A stretch of DNA of 64,000 nt, taken from assembly GCA_002633005.1 (NCBI GenBank), contig NMRA01000989.1, positions 10,644 through 74,643 of the forward strand. Reading direction: 5' to 3'. The notes under the pieces were generated by a model. The model ran no database searches and was not told where the DNA came from. It was given only the letters and a program-made list of their open reading frames with translations. This document shows positions 24,685 to 36,300 of the stretch, in pieces. Source of the DNA: Phoronis australis (lineage: Eukaryota; Phoronida; Phoronidae). The position numbers and the translations under genes were made by a program. How positions within the stretch are numbered: position 1 is the first letter of the stretch; every line of letters begins with the position of its first letter.

Positions 24685-26110
24685 TCATGAGTATGAATTT
24701 TCGGAATGATTTGGTAAAGGAATTAAAACAGTCAAATCTAGGAATTCCTATCGGTGCTGATAATGTTTCGTCTTTGTTTTATGCTGATGATATAGTGGTA
24801 CTTGCCAGGAGCGAAGAAAATTTACAGGGTTTATTGAATATAGTTGATAAATGGTGCTCTAAATGGAGGATAATTGTCAATCAGGAAAAAAATAATATTG
24901 TTCACTTCAGATCCAAGCATGTCTCTCGAAGTTTATATCCATTTCGGTTGGGTCGACTAGACCTAGAATATGTACCCAAATATAAATATTTAGGAATAAT
25001 TTTAAATGAACATTTGAAGTTTTCTGAAACTGCTAAAACTCTATCCGAATCTGCCGGAAGAGCTTTGGGCGCTTTAATTAATCAATTTAAAAAGAATAAA
25101 AATATGAGGTACAGAACGTTCACCACATTATTCAATGCTTGTGTTGTGTCTGTTAGAGATTATTGTGTAGGTGTCTGGGGCGGCTCTTACCTACAGAATT
25201 ATGATGTCATTCAGAATAGAGCCGCGCGATTTTTCTTGGGCGTTCACAAATTCGCTCCTAATCATGCTGTTATGGGTGACATGGGGTGGGAATTCCCCAG
25301 TCTTAGGCGGAAAATTGAGCTTTTGAGAATGTGGAATCGTATTATTAATTTCGAGGATCATAGACTTACCGAATATTTTGGTGGGACTACACTACTTGAA
25401 CTAATAATTGGTCTTCTGAAGTCTTGAGCATTTTTGAAGAATTAGGGATTTCAGATTGTTTTCATAACTTACGTTCAGTTCATCTGTCTCACTGTAAGAA
25501 TATTTTGCATGATTTAGCCAGTAATAGGTGGTTGTTTGAAAGCCGTTCGAAACCAAAGTTAAGAACCTATGTTTTGATGAAGAATGTCTTTGAAGTTGCG
25601 CCTTACGTGCATTTAGACTTAACTCGGCCTAGTAGGTCAATTCTTGCTCAGTTATTAGAACCGGAACCCTACAGCTATTGGTTGAGGTTGGGAGTTTTCG
25701 TTCTCTAGATTTTGATGACAGAATTTGCTGTCTTTGTCACACTGGTCAGGTCGAAACTGAACTACATTTTCTGTTTGAGTGCCCGTTTTTCTTAGATGCC
25801 AGAAACACCTTTTACTGTCAAGTTGAGATTAAATATCCACGATTCCGTGCAGAAAGCTGTGAAAGTAAATTAATTACAATCATGCAAAAAGATGTTATTA
25901 GAAAAATTTCAGTTTTCATCAAAAATATTTTTGAAGGAAATTTTTTATTTATTTATGATCACTTTTATCTCGGCCTTCTCTTTCTGGTCCTCTTGCAATG
26001 CGTGTACACTTGTCTTTTCTTTTTTGTATCATGTATCTAAAGTGACTTATAAGCCCCGTGGAGGGCTGGGTGTCCCTAGTCTTTGCAACGTATTCATTGT
26101 TTAAATTCAT
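24685..26110 (+). pseudogene. 5'-truncated non-LTR retrotransposon (LINE), reverse transcriptase C-terminal part
   Basis: The first frame (24687-25427) starts inside the reverse transcriptase palm (ND LVKELKQSNLG). It carries the catalytic box FYADDIVVLA, the KCSKW/VNQEKN primer-grip region and YKYLGIILNEHLKF, then the thumb. A frame change near 25425 continues with KNILHDLASNRW. A second change near 25690 gives a cysteine-histidine knuckle (CCLCHTGQVETELHFLFECP, C-x2-C-x8-H-x4-C), typical of the C-terminus of several animal LINE clades. The 5' part (endonuclease and fingers) is absent, as is usual for incomplete target-primed insertion. The element is dead. I cannot fix the clade by eye. Confidence 0.9.
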
Positions 26111-26251
26111 TTGAACACATGTCACTATAATAAAAAAAATACTTACTTTTACTCGGAAAGCCATGTGGAAACGAAAGTAGTCCCACACAACTGGGCCCAC
26201 ATGTTTCTGAACAATGGTGTGTGACTTTAAGAATGACGTCACCAAGATTCA

Positions 26252-26605
26252 TTGCCCAATGTTTTCTTAACCACGGTTAAGTGGAAAAACGAATTATTTT
26301 ACTTAATCGTAAAATGCCTTGAGCAAAAATTGCGTGGAGTTGACATTTACTTAGATACTGAAACATTCCCAGTAAATGCCAAATTGTCACGGCAGCTCAA
26401 TAATCATCAGTCGGGTCGTAATTACATTCAAATAAACTTTGTGTCCAATCATTTGCACTCGAAACTACTGGACAATCATATAAATTTCGTTCATATCAAA
26501 CATGCAATCAGGGTAAAAACAACAAGATTGATCGTGTACGATAATGTTAGTTACCATGAACAAAACAGTATAAACACGTCGAGTCAATACGATCACAACT
26601 CATAG
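26252..26605 (+). other. Unassigned 117-codon open frame
   Basis: The frame has no recognisable motif or splice context and lies between LINE and MITE sequence. It is probably chance or repeat-derived. Confidence 0.15.
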
Positions 26606-26619
26606 ATAAGGCTAAGAAC

Positions 26620-26866
26620 TGGGGCCTCTTCCAAGAAACTGACTTAAGTTCATTTTTGACTTAAGTTTAAGATTTGTCTTAAATTCCAAACTTTGAAACT
26701 TCCACATTCGGTAAGTTAGTCAAAATTAAGACAAAACTTATGTCACACACTTAAGTCGAACTTTAGATCTCTTTCTTAAATTGGTTTTGAGACAAATTTA
26801 ATTTTATAATTTACTAAAATTTAAGATTTGTCTTAGCTAAGTCTGTTTTGTTGGAACGGGCCCCTG
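26620..26866. mobile_element. MITE with GGGGCC termini, about 247 bp
   Basis: The left end GGGGCCTCTTCCAAGAAACT pairs with a right end whose complement begins GGGGCCCGTTCCAACAAAAC. Both then share GACTTA and AAGATTTGTCTTA motifs in inverted orientation. The interior is AT-rich with repeated GTCTTAA / TTAAGAC words. There is no coding sequence. The target duplication is unclear. Confidence 0.65.
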
Positions 26867-27383
26867 CTCTCTAACTAGTCGGCAGATGAAATGTTTATCT
26901 ATTAAAGTATTCAAAATGTACATGTTATTGGACCCTGCATGAATTAAGAGAGTCTCTGTTGATACGGTCCTAGAGGTGAAAACTGCCCCTACGTAAAATG
27001 TTTGGGCTGACAAGAGTAAATCTATTTCCCATAAGGGTACGTCATTCCATTACGGACCAGATTCCAATACAGGTCGGAGCAGTACTTTGCTAAGGAACTC
27101 GTTGCCATCAGCAAAGAGACAATTAATTTGCCACACTTGCTGATGCTTTTTTTCTCTGTTGCTTTTGTGAGAACTGCTACATATGCCTACATACCCCGAA
27201 ACATGTATATGAACTTTTGTATTTATATTTATGATTAAGTTCTGTACTGTATCATTATTAACTTGTATTTTAAGTTTTTGTAGTTTAATTAGATTTTTAA
27301 AAAATTGTTTCACTGTTAAACCTCACAGACTTTTAAACAAAAATTATGACTACCACTAATAAAAGACTTCCATAATTCACGGA

Positions 27384-27671
27384 GTGGATAGGAAACGTTT
27401 TATCATAGTCGCTGGCGCATGGTCGCTATGGCGTCTCCGGTGGGCTGGGAAGCAGAATCTCCAGAAAAGGAGATCGAGGCGAAAACTACTCGAAACGAAA
27501 GGAAACGAGATTTATCAAAACTTATCTCGCACAAAAAGATCTCAAAATGCGGGCCGATGGAAACTGACGACGAAAACACCATTTCTGTCCAAGCAAGAGG
27601 AATATCTGCTCACATATTTACAACAGGCCAAAAATCACTGGGGTGGAAGAAACCATAATTCACTGGTGTAA
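27384..27671 (+). other. Two overlapping open frames, possible exon of unknown gene
   Basis: Frames at 27384-27671 (95 codons) and 27419-27658 (79 codons, MASPVGWEAESPEKEIEAKT) overlap in a locally GC-richer patch. The second has a charged, protein-like composition. I see no family match and no confident splice sites. Confidence 0.2.
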
Positions 27672-27794
27672 ACACAGTCATGCACTTTCCTTCATTAGGG
27701 CTGGCGTCATGAACAGGGACTATTTTCAAAGCCAATCACAAGTCAACAATAGAGCAGGGTGAAAGGATAAGTCAACTTCGGGGAACAAGGCTAC

Positions 27795-27901
27795 CGGAAA
27801 TTTTCGAAAATACGCCCTAAGACGCTGGGGATTTGATTAACGACATATAAAATATGTCCCATTAAACCGAACATAAGCCCGGGCGTATTTTCGAAAAAGG
27901 G
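27795..27901. repeat. Short inverted repeat around TTTCGAAAATACGCCC
   Basis: TTTTCGAAAATACGCCC at about 27798 is inverted as GGGCGTATTTTCGAAAA at about 27882. This makes a hairpin with roughly 65 bp of loop. A related GCGTACTTTTG occurs at 28138. Probably a small palindromic element. Confidence 0.5.
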
Positions 27902-28631
27902 GGGGCATATATTTTGTCATTAAAACTGCGCTAAAACAATTAGTTACCAACAAAGACACCCTATATCTACTAGTCAAATAATAGTCCGCTATTGGTAGAG
28001 TGAAATTGCGATCCCAAAATATTATGCCTTGATTGTCAAAATAAACAAACTTTTACATCAAAAGATATTACATACGTATTTCAGAACAATGCATCAGATT
28101 TTCAAAACCGGCAAAGAGCTACCTAAAATACGCCAACGGGCGTACTTTTGGGAGGGCGCACGATTTCGGCACAACACTTACCTCCATTTACGTATGTCTG
28201 TCAATAAGAAACATAAATATACATACATGTTAGTGGCTGTCAGCAATAAGTGCATCATGTCACTGTCAATACGAAAAAGTGTACACAATTACCTATCAGT
28301 ATAAATATACATGTCACTGTCAATACAAAAGCATAAAAGTCTACAACTAAACACCAGTACATGCTTGTGTCAACTGGAACACTATACAATACCATTCACA
28401 TAAACATAGACATGGGTTGCAAAGGAAATAGCTACTATGCTAATAATTGGGATTTTGTTACTGCAACTGCTTAAGTCAGATTGTGACTAAACCGTCCTAA
28501 TGTATTAAAAAATCAACGCGCGTGGCTTAGCCGCGCTGCTCACGAAATACAGGCCTGCCCTCAGCCGGCTGCGCGGATCATTGCCGTTTACCGTACACAA
28601 TCCGGACTGACAGTCGATCAATATTATGTTG

Positions 28632-29624
28632 CAGTGGCGGATCTAGGATATCACAAGGGGGGGGGCAACATTTTGTCCGGCTGGAAGCATTTGCGCAAAC
28701 TGAACCACGATTGTAAATGCGCATAGCACCGAATGGGGGGAGGTCGCCCAGGAAATTTTTCGGTTTTTACCTCTAAAAATCAAGCATTTTCCTTGATTCC
28801 TGATGTATTATCCAAGAAAAAAAAGCAAAAAAAAAAAAAAACGGAGAACGTGTCTAACAGGAAAAAAATGCAAGCATCAAAGACTCGAACTCACGACCTG
28901 GCGGATAGAGCGCGCGTACTTTAGAACTACACCACCACGGTTTAACTACAACTTCCATACTAAAAGACATACTTGTTTATGGGCCACAGCGTTTGCGCGC
29001 GAAACCTACTTCTTTTTGTAATGCTTATTACACGTTTTATATTTTGTGCCATCAATTCTTAACAAATCTGTCGTATTTGAAATAGTCTTCAAATGCCCAA
29101 AAGACCAACAAATCCATTTTTCGTGATGGCAATAATGACGGGATTGCTTTGGAAACCGTCTTAAGATAAGGTTTGACAAAGAGAGTATTGCGAGTTTCTG
29201 AGTGATTCTCTAAGGCTTCGATTAAAATTCACATCTTACCAGCAGCTTCTGTTTTTTCATCGTCACTCAGGTTCCATTTTCTTTAAAAAATGTAAATTTT
29301 CTCCATTGCACAGTGGAGCAGACGACGGAAACGGAGTTGTAGCGCACAGCGCCGCTACCGGTCGCCTAGGATATCGCGGGAGATTCTATACTTAGCCATA
29401 GTTCCGTCACGAACGCGCCGTGTTCCGAATTTGACACTTGAAATTGGATTTGAGCCCCCCCCCAACACTAAAACTGCACACATTTAAATCTTTTTTCATC
29501 CGTATAATGTTAATTACCGGGGTTAATTAATAAACTCACCATTTCCCTACGCTCTTACTGTTTTATTTTTTTTGCGGCAGCCAAGGGGGGGGGGGGGCCC
29601 GGGCCCCCCCTAAATCCGCCTATG
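28632..29624. mobile_element. DNA transposon-like element, 993 bp, with TGTTG flanks
   Basis: The left end CAGTGGCGGATCTAGG and right end (complement CATAGGCGGATTTAGG) form short terminal inverted repeats followed by G-runs. The pentamer TGTTG flanks both sides (28627-28631, 29625-29629) as a likely target duplication. Termini of the GTGGCGGATCnAGGGGG type are frequent on animal DNA transposons. The interior has no transposase frame. It includes a tRNA-like segment near 28875-28941. Confidence 0.6.
28875..28941 (-). repeat. tRNA-like sequence inside a transposon-like element
   Basis: On the - strand the segment has an A-box-like TGGTGGTGTAGTTCTAAAG and a B-box-like GAGTTCGAGTC about 40 bp apart. 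There is no proper acceptor stem. Probably a SINE or tRNA relic. Confidence 0.4.
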
Positions 29625-30854
29625 TGTTGGCCGTGGTTTAGATTTACGACCAGATAGTTGACCGGGCTTATGTGACAATTGCCCGAAACCTTGGCAAGTT
29701 TTCGGTAATGATTTTGCCAGAGTCTTTCAGGTATTTGGGAAATGAGCAAACGACCGCGGGCGGAATCAGTGTCCGAATTTCGTCAGCAGCTACGCCAAAA
29801 TTTACGTCATCGATGACGTCAACTTTTTAATGCTGCTGTAAACGTTACTACACGTGTTCTGGTGGTAAAGCAGTTTTTCACAGGAGTATTTGCCCTTCCA
29901 AAATAACCACTTATCCTTATGGGTTGCACCCATGAGACTGGAATTAATCTTCGCTAACCATGCCTTGGGGACTGAAACCACTCCACCTCAACTGTGACAT
30001 GCACATTAATGTACGTAATAGAGTCGGATTGTAAACAATAAGCCTGATCTGAAGCAATAGCGCCCTCAGTGTCAGTTCCCCTCAATGTGAGAAATCACTT
30101 GAAATCCGATAGGAGACCGATGGCTGTACAGCAAGTGGCCTAAATCATCTTGTTTCTGATACTAAGACCACACTGGGGTCATCATAAAAAAATCGTGACG
30201 GTTAGTAGGATCAGTTTGACAGAATAAATAAACCTTTCTAATGACATGTAATACAGTACGATTTTTAAGAAATAACAATATTGACAAAAGCACACCAAAC
30301 CAAATATGCCAATTTTTGATTACTTAAACTGGGCTCCATAAGCCACGTTTTAGAAATCTAAAAAAGGATTTGTGACGACAAGATGTAATGTTCCAAAGAG
30401 GAATTAAAAAATCAATGGTGTGAAACAATATTATTAAATAAAAAATTATAAAAATGCTGAAAGTGGCACATGGATTTGCTAACTTGTTGACAGATTACCC
30501 AATAATTTGACATCAATTTTTTACTTAGAAAAGTGTCACAAGGACTCATTTGATCAGGTTTGATGAGTTGACTAACCATGAGACTCACTCTAATAGAACT
30601 TCTAATGATATTTTCTGTAGCTCTATTCATAAAACTGCACTTCGTCCTGTTTAGTTGGTTAAAAAACGAATATAGAATTAGGCTTTTTACTCTCTCACAC
30701 AAGGGACCTCATAATACCATGACAGGATTCTATTTCAGTCACAGGTAATGTGATGAGAATGTCACACCTGTACATCATTGTTGAAATCAGTGTGAGTGTT
30801 GGTCTTAAATCTTGAAGATGGCAATGAACAGTCAACAACTTGCAGTTTAAAACG

Positions 30855-30965
30855 TTTGGTGGTAATAGTCAGATAAAACATGCCTGAATTTTGATAATCA
30901 CTTTTCTCCACTGAATAACAGGCATTAAACTGATTCTCAAAATGTTATGTGGGACTATTGCCTCT
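30855..30965. repeat. MITE-like palindromic repeat, copy 2
   Basis: Shares TTTTCTCCACT(G/A)AATAACAG, an imperfect palindrome TGATTCTCAAAATG / ATTTTGATAATCA and AATGT(TAT)GTGGG with copies near 7985 and 33215. Confidence 0.5.
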
Positions 30966-33214
30966 TCCACTTTCACAAACACCATAGTTTTTAATGCCAC
31001 CCTCATGGACAGCTTTGATACACATTTAACTACACAAGATCATAGATTCAGTCACATGAAAAACATACCTGAAATCTAAATCATATTATTCAACAAAACA
31101 CTAGGCGAATCGATATCTGTATTTCAGCAATTTTTCTTTACATATCTTTCAATGTATTAAGTAAATAAAGTTGTGTAATATTATATAAAAATAAGCAAGC
31201 ATAAACAAGAAAACAAGATTAGTAAAGGACATTTTAAGAAAGTAAAATAAAATAAAATAATAAAATATTAAATAACAGGTCTGTTGATACTTTTAAATAT
31301 AAAAATACTTATCACACAGAACTGCATTAAAAACCCTTGACAGGTGCCATGCTGTCAAACAATGATTGACAGGATGAGTGGCAGTACAATAGAGTTCTAT
31401 CAATCTATAACATTAATCTTGGAGATCAATGTATTCAAACTTGATAATAACAAATTTAGGGATTGTCCACACAACTGTCAAAATGACAAAAATGTACGCT
31501 GGAGGACCTTTACTATAGTCAGTAACAGGACACTTTACAAAGATAAGTTAAAGTGATTTACACTTAGACAAAAATTCACACATTTTTGAGGTGTTTGGAA
31601 GGGGTGGGGGTTGCTAAAAGATTTCTTTATGACTCTTTTGAAAATGTCCAAACATACAAAATATTCCTTAACTCGTCCTCCAACAGCAGCTATTGCAAAC
31701 CAAAGGCCACTGACTGTGGGTATGGCATTGTTTCAACAGAATATATATAGTTGTCTTGCCAACTCAGCTATGAAGGTTTGGCATTCTGGGTAAACCCCTT
31801 TTATAAAAGTGGGCTAAGCATAAGGAGTTGACAGAATATGAATAAACAGATGATTATTTGATGAAATACATTAAGCTTACCTTGGAAAGTAGAAGGAAAA
31901 TCATGTTTTTCATGTTCAAGCTGATATGACTAGTTGCAAAATGTCTGGACATAAAACTCTACTCCTGCATGAAAAGTCAGAATAATTGGCAATTTTAAAA
32001 AGCACTATAGCTACATTTTACAAGACGACTAGACAAGAAAATGGACATAGAGTGCAATATGAATAAACATTGTAAAACATGTATAAATTAAATAGAAAAA
32101 ATAGAAAAATATAAATATAAAAACTACTGAAGACTACTACTGAAAAATCAGAACAAACATACAATGAAGTGGTCAAAAACATATTTCTGAACAAATACGT
32201 CATGACTGTAATCTATAATGGCACTTCCAAAAAGGAATGCTTGTGAAATGCAATCCAACAAAATTCACAATGTTTGGGTTAAGAGGGCAAATATACACTA
32301 TACAAAAGTTATTTCCCTTTTTATTTTTAACAAAACTGCTGCTCTCTCTGCTCCGTCAAATGTCTGTAACATAACACAATGTGAAACTAAAATCTGTGCT
32401 CAAGTTTCAACTCCAAGCACTTCACAGCAGTTCTGGATTTCACAGAGATAAAGGTTTGCATTTTGATATTATATAGAGTGGCAAAAGATACCTATCAAAG
32501 CAAGAACTCGCTATTGTTTGGTAACACACTCGCAAAATGGCTACCACAGAAAGTGGTTAGATGGCTGGATGTTAAATTATGGGAGGAAATGGGATGCAAT
32601 CACCATGAAAACTCTACTAACGAGACAGGTGTTTTGCAAATACACGGTGTTGTTGAATGCTCCTGTGATCAAAGGCAAAACCTCAAGATGCAACAAATTT
32701 ATCATGATACCAAAGAGATCATTATGTTGAAAATGCCAATCTTAAATTTCATGACGGGCATTGAGTGCAAACCATCAAAATTAACTAATAAATAGTCAAA
32801 ATGTCATAAAAATGGTGATCCAACCGAGAAGCATGCATGTGTACCGGACCGCCTTCAATTATTTTTTAGTCAAAATGTTCATATCATTTCGCATCAAAGA
32901 AAGAATCTGTGTTAAAAATTTCTGCACCTTTCTTTACGGTGTTCTCTTTAACGGGAAATTCAAACTCAACTGGAATTGCAAAATTCATGGACGTGTTCAA
33001 ACACCATGTCCATACTTTGGGGAGTTTGCGGTTGTCAACTCTGGGAATAAATAAGCTGAATTGGTACCAAAAGTCTAAAATATCGTAATTTACTTGAGGA
33101 ATGACCAATTTTCCAATACTTCAAACTTGTTGCATAGGTTTTCAGACACTATGCCAAATTCGTGGTGACAAAATTCAAACTTGACACAGTAACGAGTTAA
33201 ATCAGTTGGTGCTG

Positions 33215-33325
33215 AATGAAAACTGCTTGGCAATAGTTGGACATAACATGCTTGCATTTTGAGAACCAGTTTTCTCCACTAAATAACAGACGTCAAACTG
33301 GTAATTAAAATGTGGGCACACTATA
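33215..33325. repeat. MITE-like palindromic repeat, copy 3
   Basis: Contains CATTTTGAGAACCAG, TTTTCTCCACTAAATAACAG and ACTGGTAATTAAAATGTGGG, matching the copy at 30855-30965 and, more weakly, 7985-8080. It lies immediately downstream of the annexin stop codon. Confidence 0.5.
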
Positions 33326-33364
33326 TCTGACTACTTCATGCATCGTCACTTGGAAATTTTTTCC

Positions 33365-36300
33365 TTATTTTGTCAACATGTCTAACAGTGACTTTCGCAA
33401 AAAGGGGTTTTTAACAGAATCTTTTATAACAGTAGACAGCACTTCAAAGTGGGCACTCTGATATCGGCTCTTAATACCTTGGATCTCCTTCTGTAAAACA
33501 AAATTAAAAGAAACCCAGTCACATGACATTCTTTTAGCACTAACGTCTTCTAACCATAAGAGCTAATGTTATGTCTTGAGGATAACTTGATGCTGAAATA
33601 CTCATTACCATTTTTAAGCACAATCAAGCATTGCTTGGCACTTGTCAAAAACACGTTTAGTATTACTTAGTAGCTGAAATGATGTTGCCAACAACACAAG
33701 AACAGCATAGATGAAGTTAACAGAATACAAAATATATGGATCTTCAGTACCTCATTTTGGGACAGGACAATGAAAGCCAGATTGCGCTGTTCTGTAACAT
33801 CTTGCGACGTCATTAGATTGTGAATCTTCTCTGCGTGGTACAGGTGAGGGCTTCTGATTAGTTGAGCTACATACAATACAAAACAGAATAATTGTATTGA
33901 AACCTAAAAGATAATTCCAGGATTTTTTAACAGTTTAGCAAATGTTAGGGTGTAAAATGACAAAAACTGCATACAACTTTTGTGCTTTTCTGCTCAAAAA
34001 TTTTGTTTTTGATTTTTGATAGCAGATTTCTTGAGGTAATTCCTAGCGACCTCTTGACTATTTTTGTTGTTGCTGCATTCATAACTCAGCTATAAATAGC
34101 TTCTATCAGCTTGTGCGAGTCTTTCTTGGAAATCAAAAGGCGAGTGTTGCTGACTATTTTAGTTGAGATTTAGCCTCTTGGATGCTCATAGTGCCCTGGT
34201 GAGTTTGTCACCCAATTTTGTTCCATACCACCAAAACACTGTGCTTATCAGGCATTTGGTGTCACAGACTTCTAAGCACCCGTTGGTTGCATGCTCATTC
34301 GACTGGGAAACCATATTCACTTTCCGAGGGAGAATACACTGTAGAGGGCATGGTTGGTTAAAGTCCACGCAGCTGCATAACTATTAAAATTATGAAATGT
34401 AAGTGTGCTCATAATGCGTAAGTATGCTGATGAAGGTGCATCAGACTATGACCAGTCGTGTCTGCATCTAGATACCTGAGTTGGAGTCCAAAGCAGGCTT
34501 CAAGCTGCTAACCACTAAATGGATTCCAAAAACATTTCTTCCCAGGCTCTGAACTATGCTGTATTTATCCTTAGTTAGGATGGCTCTGAACTATGCTGTA
34601 TTTATCCTTAGTTAGGATGGCTCTGAACTATGCTGTATTTATCCTTAGTTAGGATGGCTCTGAACTATGCTGTATTTATCCTTAGTTAGGATGGCTATTA
34701 TTGACAGACTAATACCAAGACACTTATTGTGAATTACTGATTAAGTAACACTGATAAGTGCCTACACTTTATTTAGTGGCATATTTCCAACTCAAGTGAA
34801 ATTATGACAAAAAAAAATTCAACCACCAACACATTTGCCAAAGTTACAGTTCCAATATATTGTGAGATTTGCAGTTGAATCTGGGCTGAATCACAAAAAG
34901 CCATGGAGTTAAGTGAACAAACTGGCGATAGCAACTTAATTGGCATATCCCTAAGACAGGAGTTCAGACATGAAGAAAATGTGACAGCAAAGAATTATCT
35001 GTGTTCCTAAAAATTATCCAGTCCAACAATATTTATGTTTCTGTGCTGTGATGAGCCATGAATATTGAAGTGTGTGAATCTTGCAATATCCGTGGAATGG
35101 TGTAAAGAATAGAGACGAACTTTCATTTTCGACTTGTTGAATACTTTATAAAAATGGTGTGATTTTAGGCTCTGACATTTGGCTAGACATTGAAAAATCA
35201 CAGAATTTTTCTTCAACACAGGTGCATACAAAATAAAACTGATAGTAATAAATTTTGATATGAATTGTATAGAATGATCAACATTCTAAAACATGTGTAA
35301 GATGAAGACAAGCTTTTAAACACAAGTCACAAGTCATTTCAAGAATATATGAGAAAGATAGTGCAACTTCAAAGGGCCCTCAAAACAGCATCCCCACGGC
35401 TCATATATGGAATGCCAAAATTGTTGATAACACAGTAGAAATGATATATTTGTATGCAAACAGTTCTATTTTTAAATGCAATGACACAGCCTATACTTTT
35501 CAATGACCATTTCTGATTTTGACCGGGTAAAACGGATGTCGCTGCATAATGCATGTTGCACGGACCACATAAAATACAGTTGAATTCAAAATGAACTAGA
35601 CAGACTTTGACAGACTTTGTCGAACTTGGATAAACATGTTGATAGCATTATAAGGCAGTTTAGTTGAACTCTGTCACATGGATAAACATGTTGACAGCAT
35701 TATAAGGCAGTTTAGTTGAACTCTGTCGCATGGATAAACATGTTGACAGCATTATAAGGCAGTTTAGTTGAACTCTGTCGCATGGATAAACATGTTGACA
35801 GCATTATAAGGCAGTTTAGTTGAACTCTGTCGCAACAAAATAGCGTTTTTGTTGAACTTTTGTTGGACTTTAATGTGACGTTAATGTGCTTGGCTGCAAG
35901 ATATTTTGTTTATATAATACACTTGCACAAAAAGTTCCCACAATTTTGACAACAGAAATAAACCAACACCTGTCAAGACTTTGTGGAGAGTTAGCCAGAG
36001 TTGAAATGAGTCAATGAAAAATAAATGGACAATAGTTAGTCGCGATTTTGTTAGATGAAACTTTGCTTAACTGCCACTGACATAAGTGGTTTGATATCCA
36101 TACAAACACAACTCAAGACACACAACTCAAGACACACAACTCAAGACACACAACTCAAGACACACAACTCAAGACACGTACCAAATATTAAATATCCAGC
36201 TTTAGTTCTTCCCTCAGGGAACTTCTTTTCAATTTCCACGCAAATATCTCTCTGGCATTTCTGAAAAAGAGTAACTAGCTTAATCAAATAAAGCTTTTAA

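Larger units (their letters stand above)
29630..33364. other. Intergenic and possible annexin 3' flank, no gene recognised
   Basis: AT-rich sequence with only short open frames. Two related MITE-like segments lie at 30855-30965 and 33215-33325. A TTTATT (AATAAA on the - strand) at 32320-32325 could end the annexin transcript, but there are several alternatives. Confidence 0.4.
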
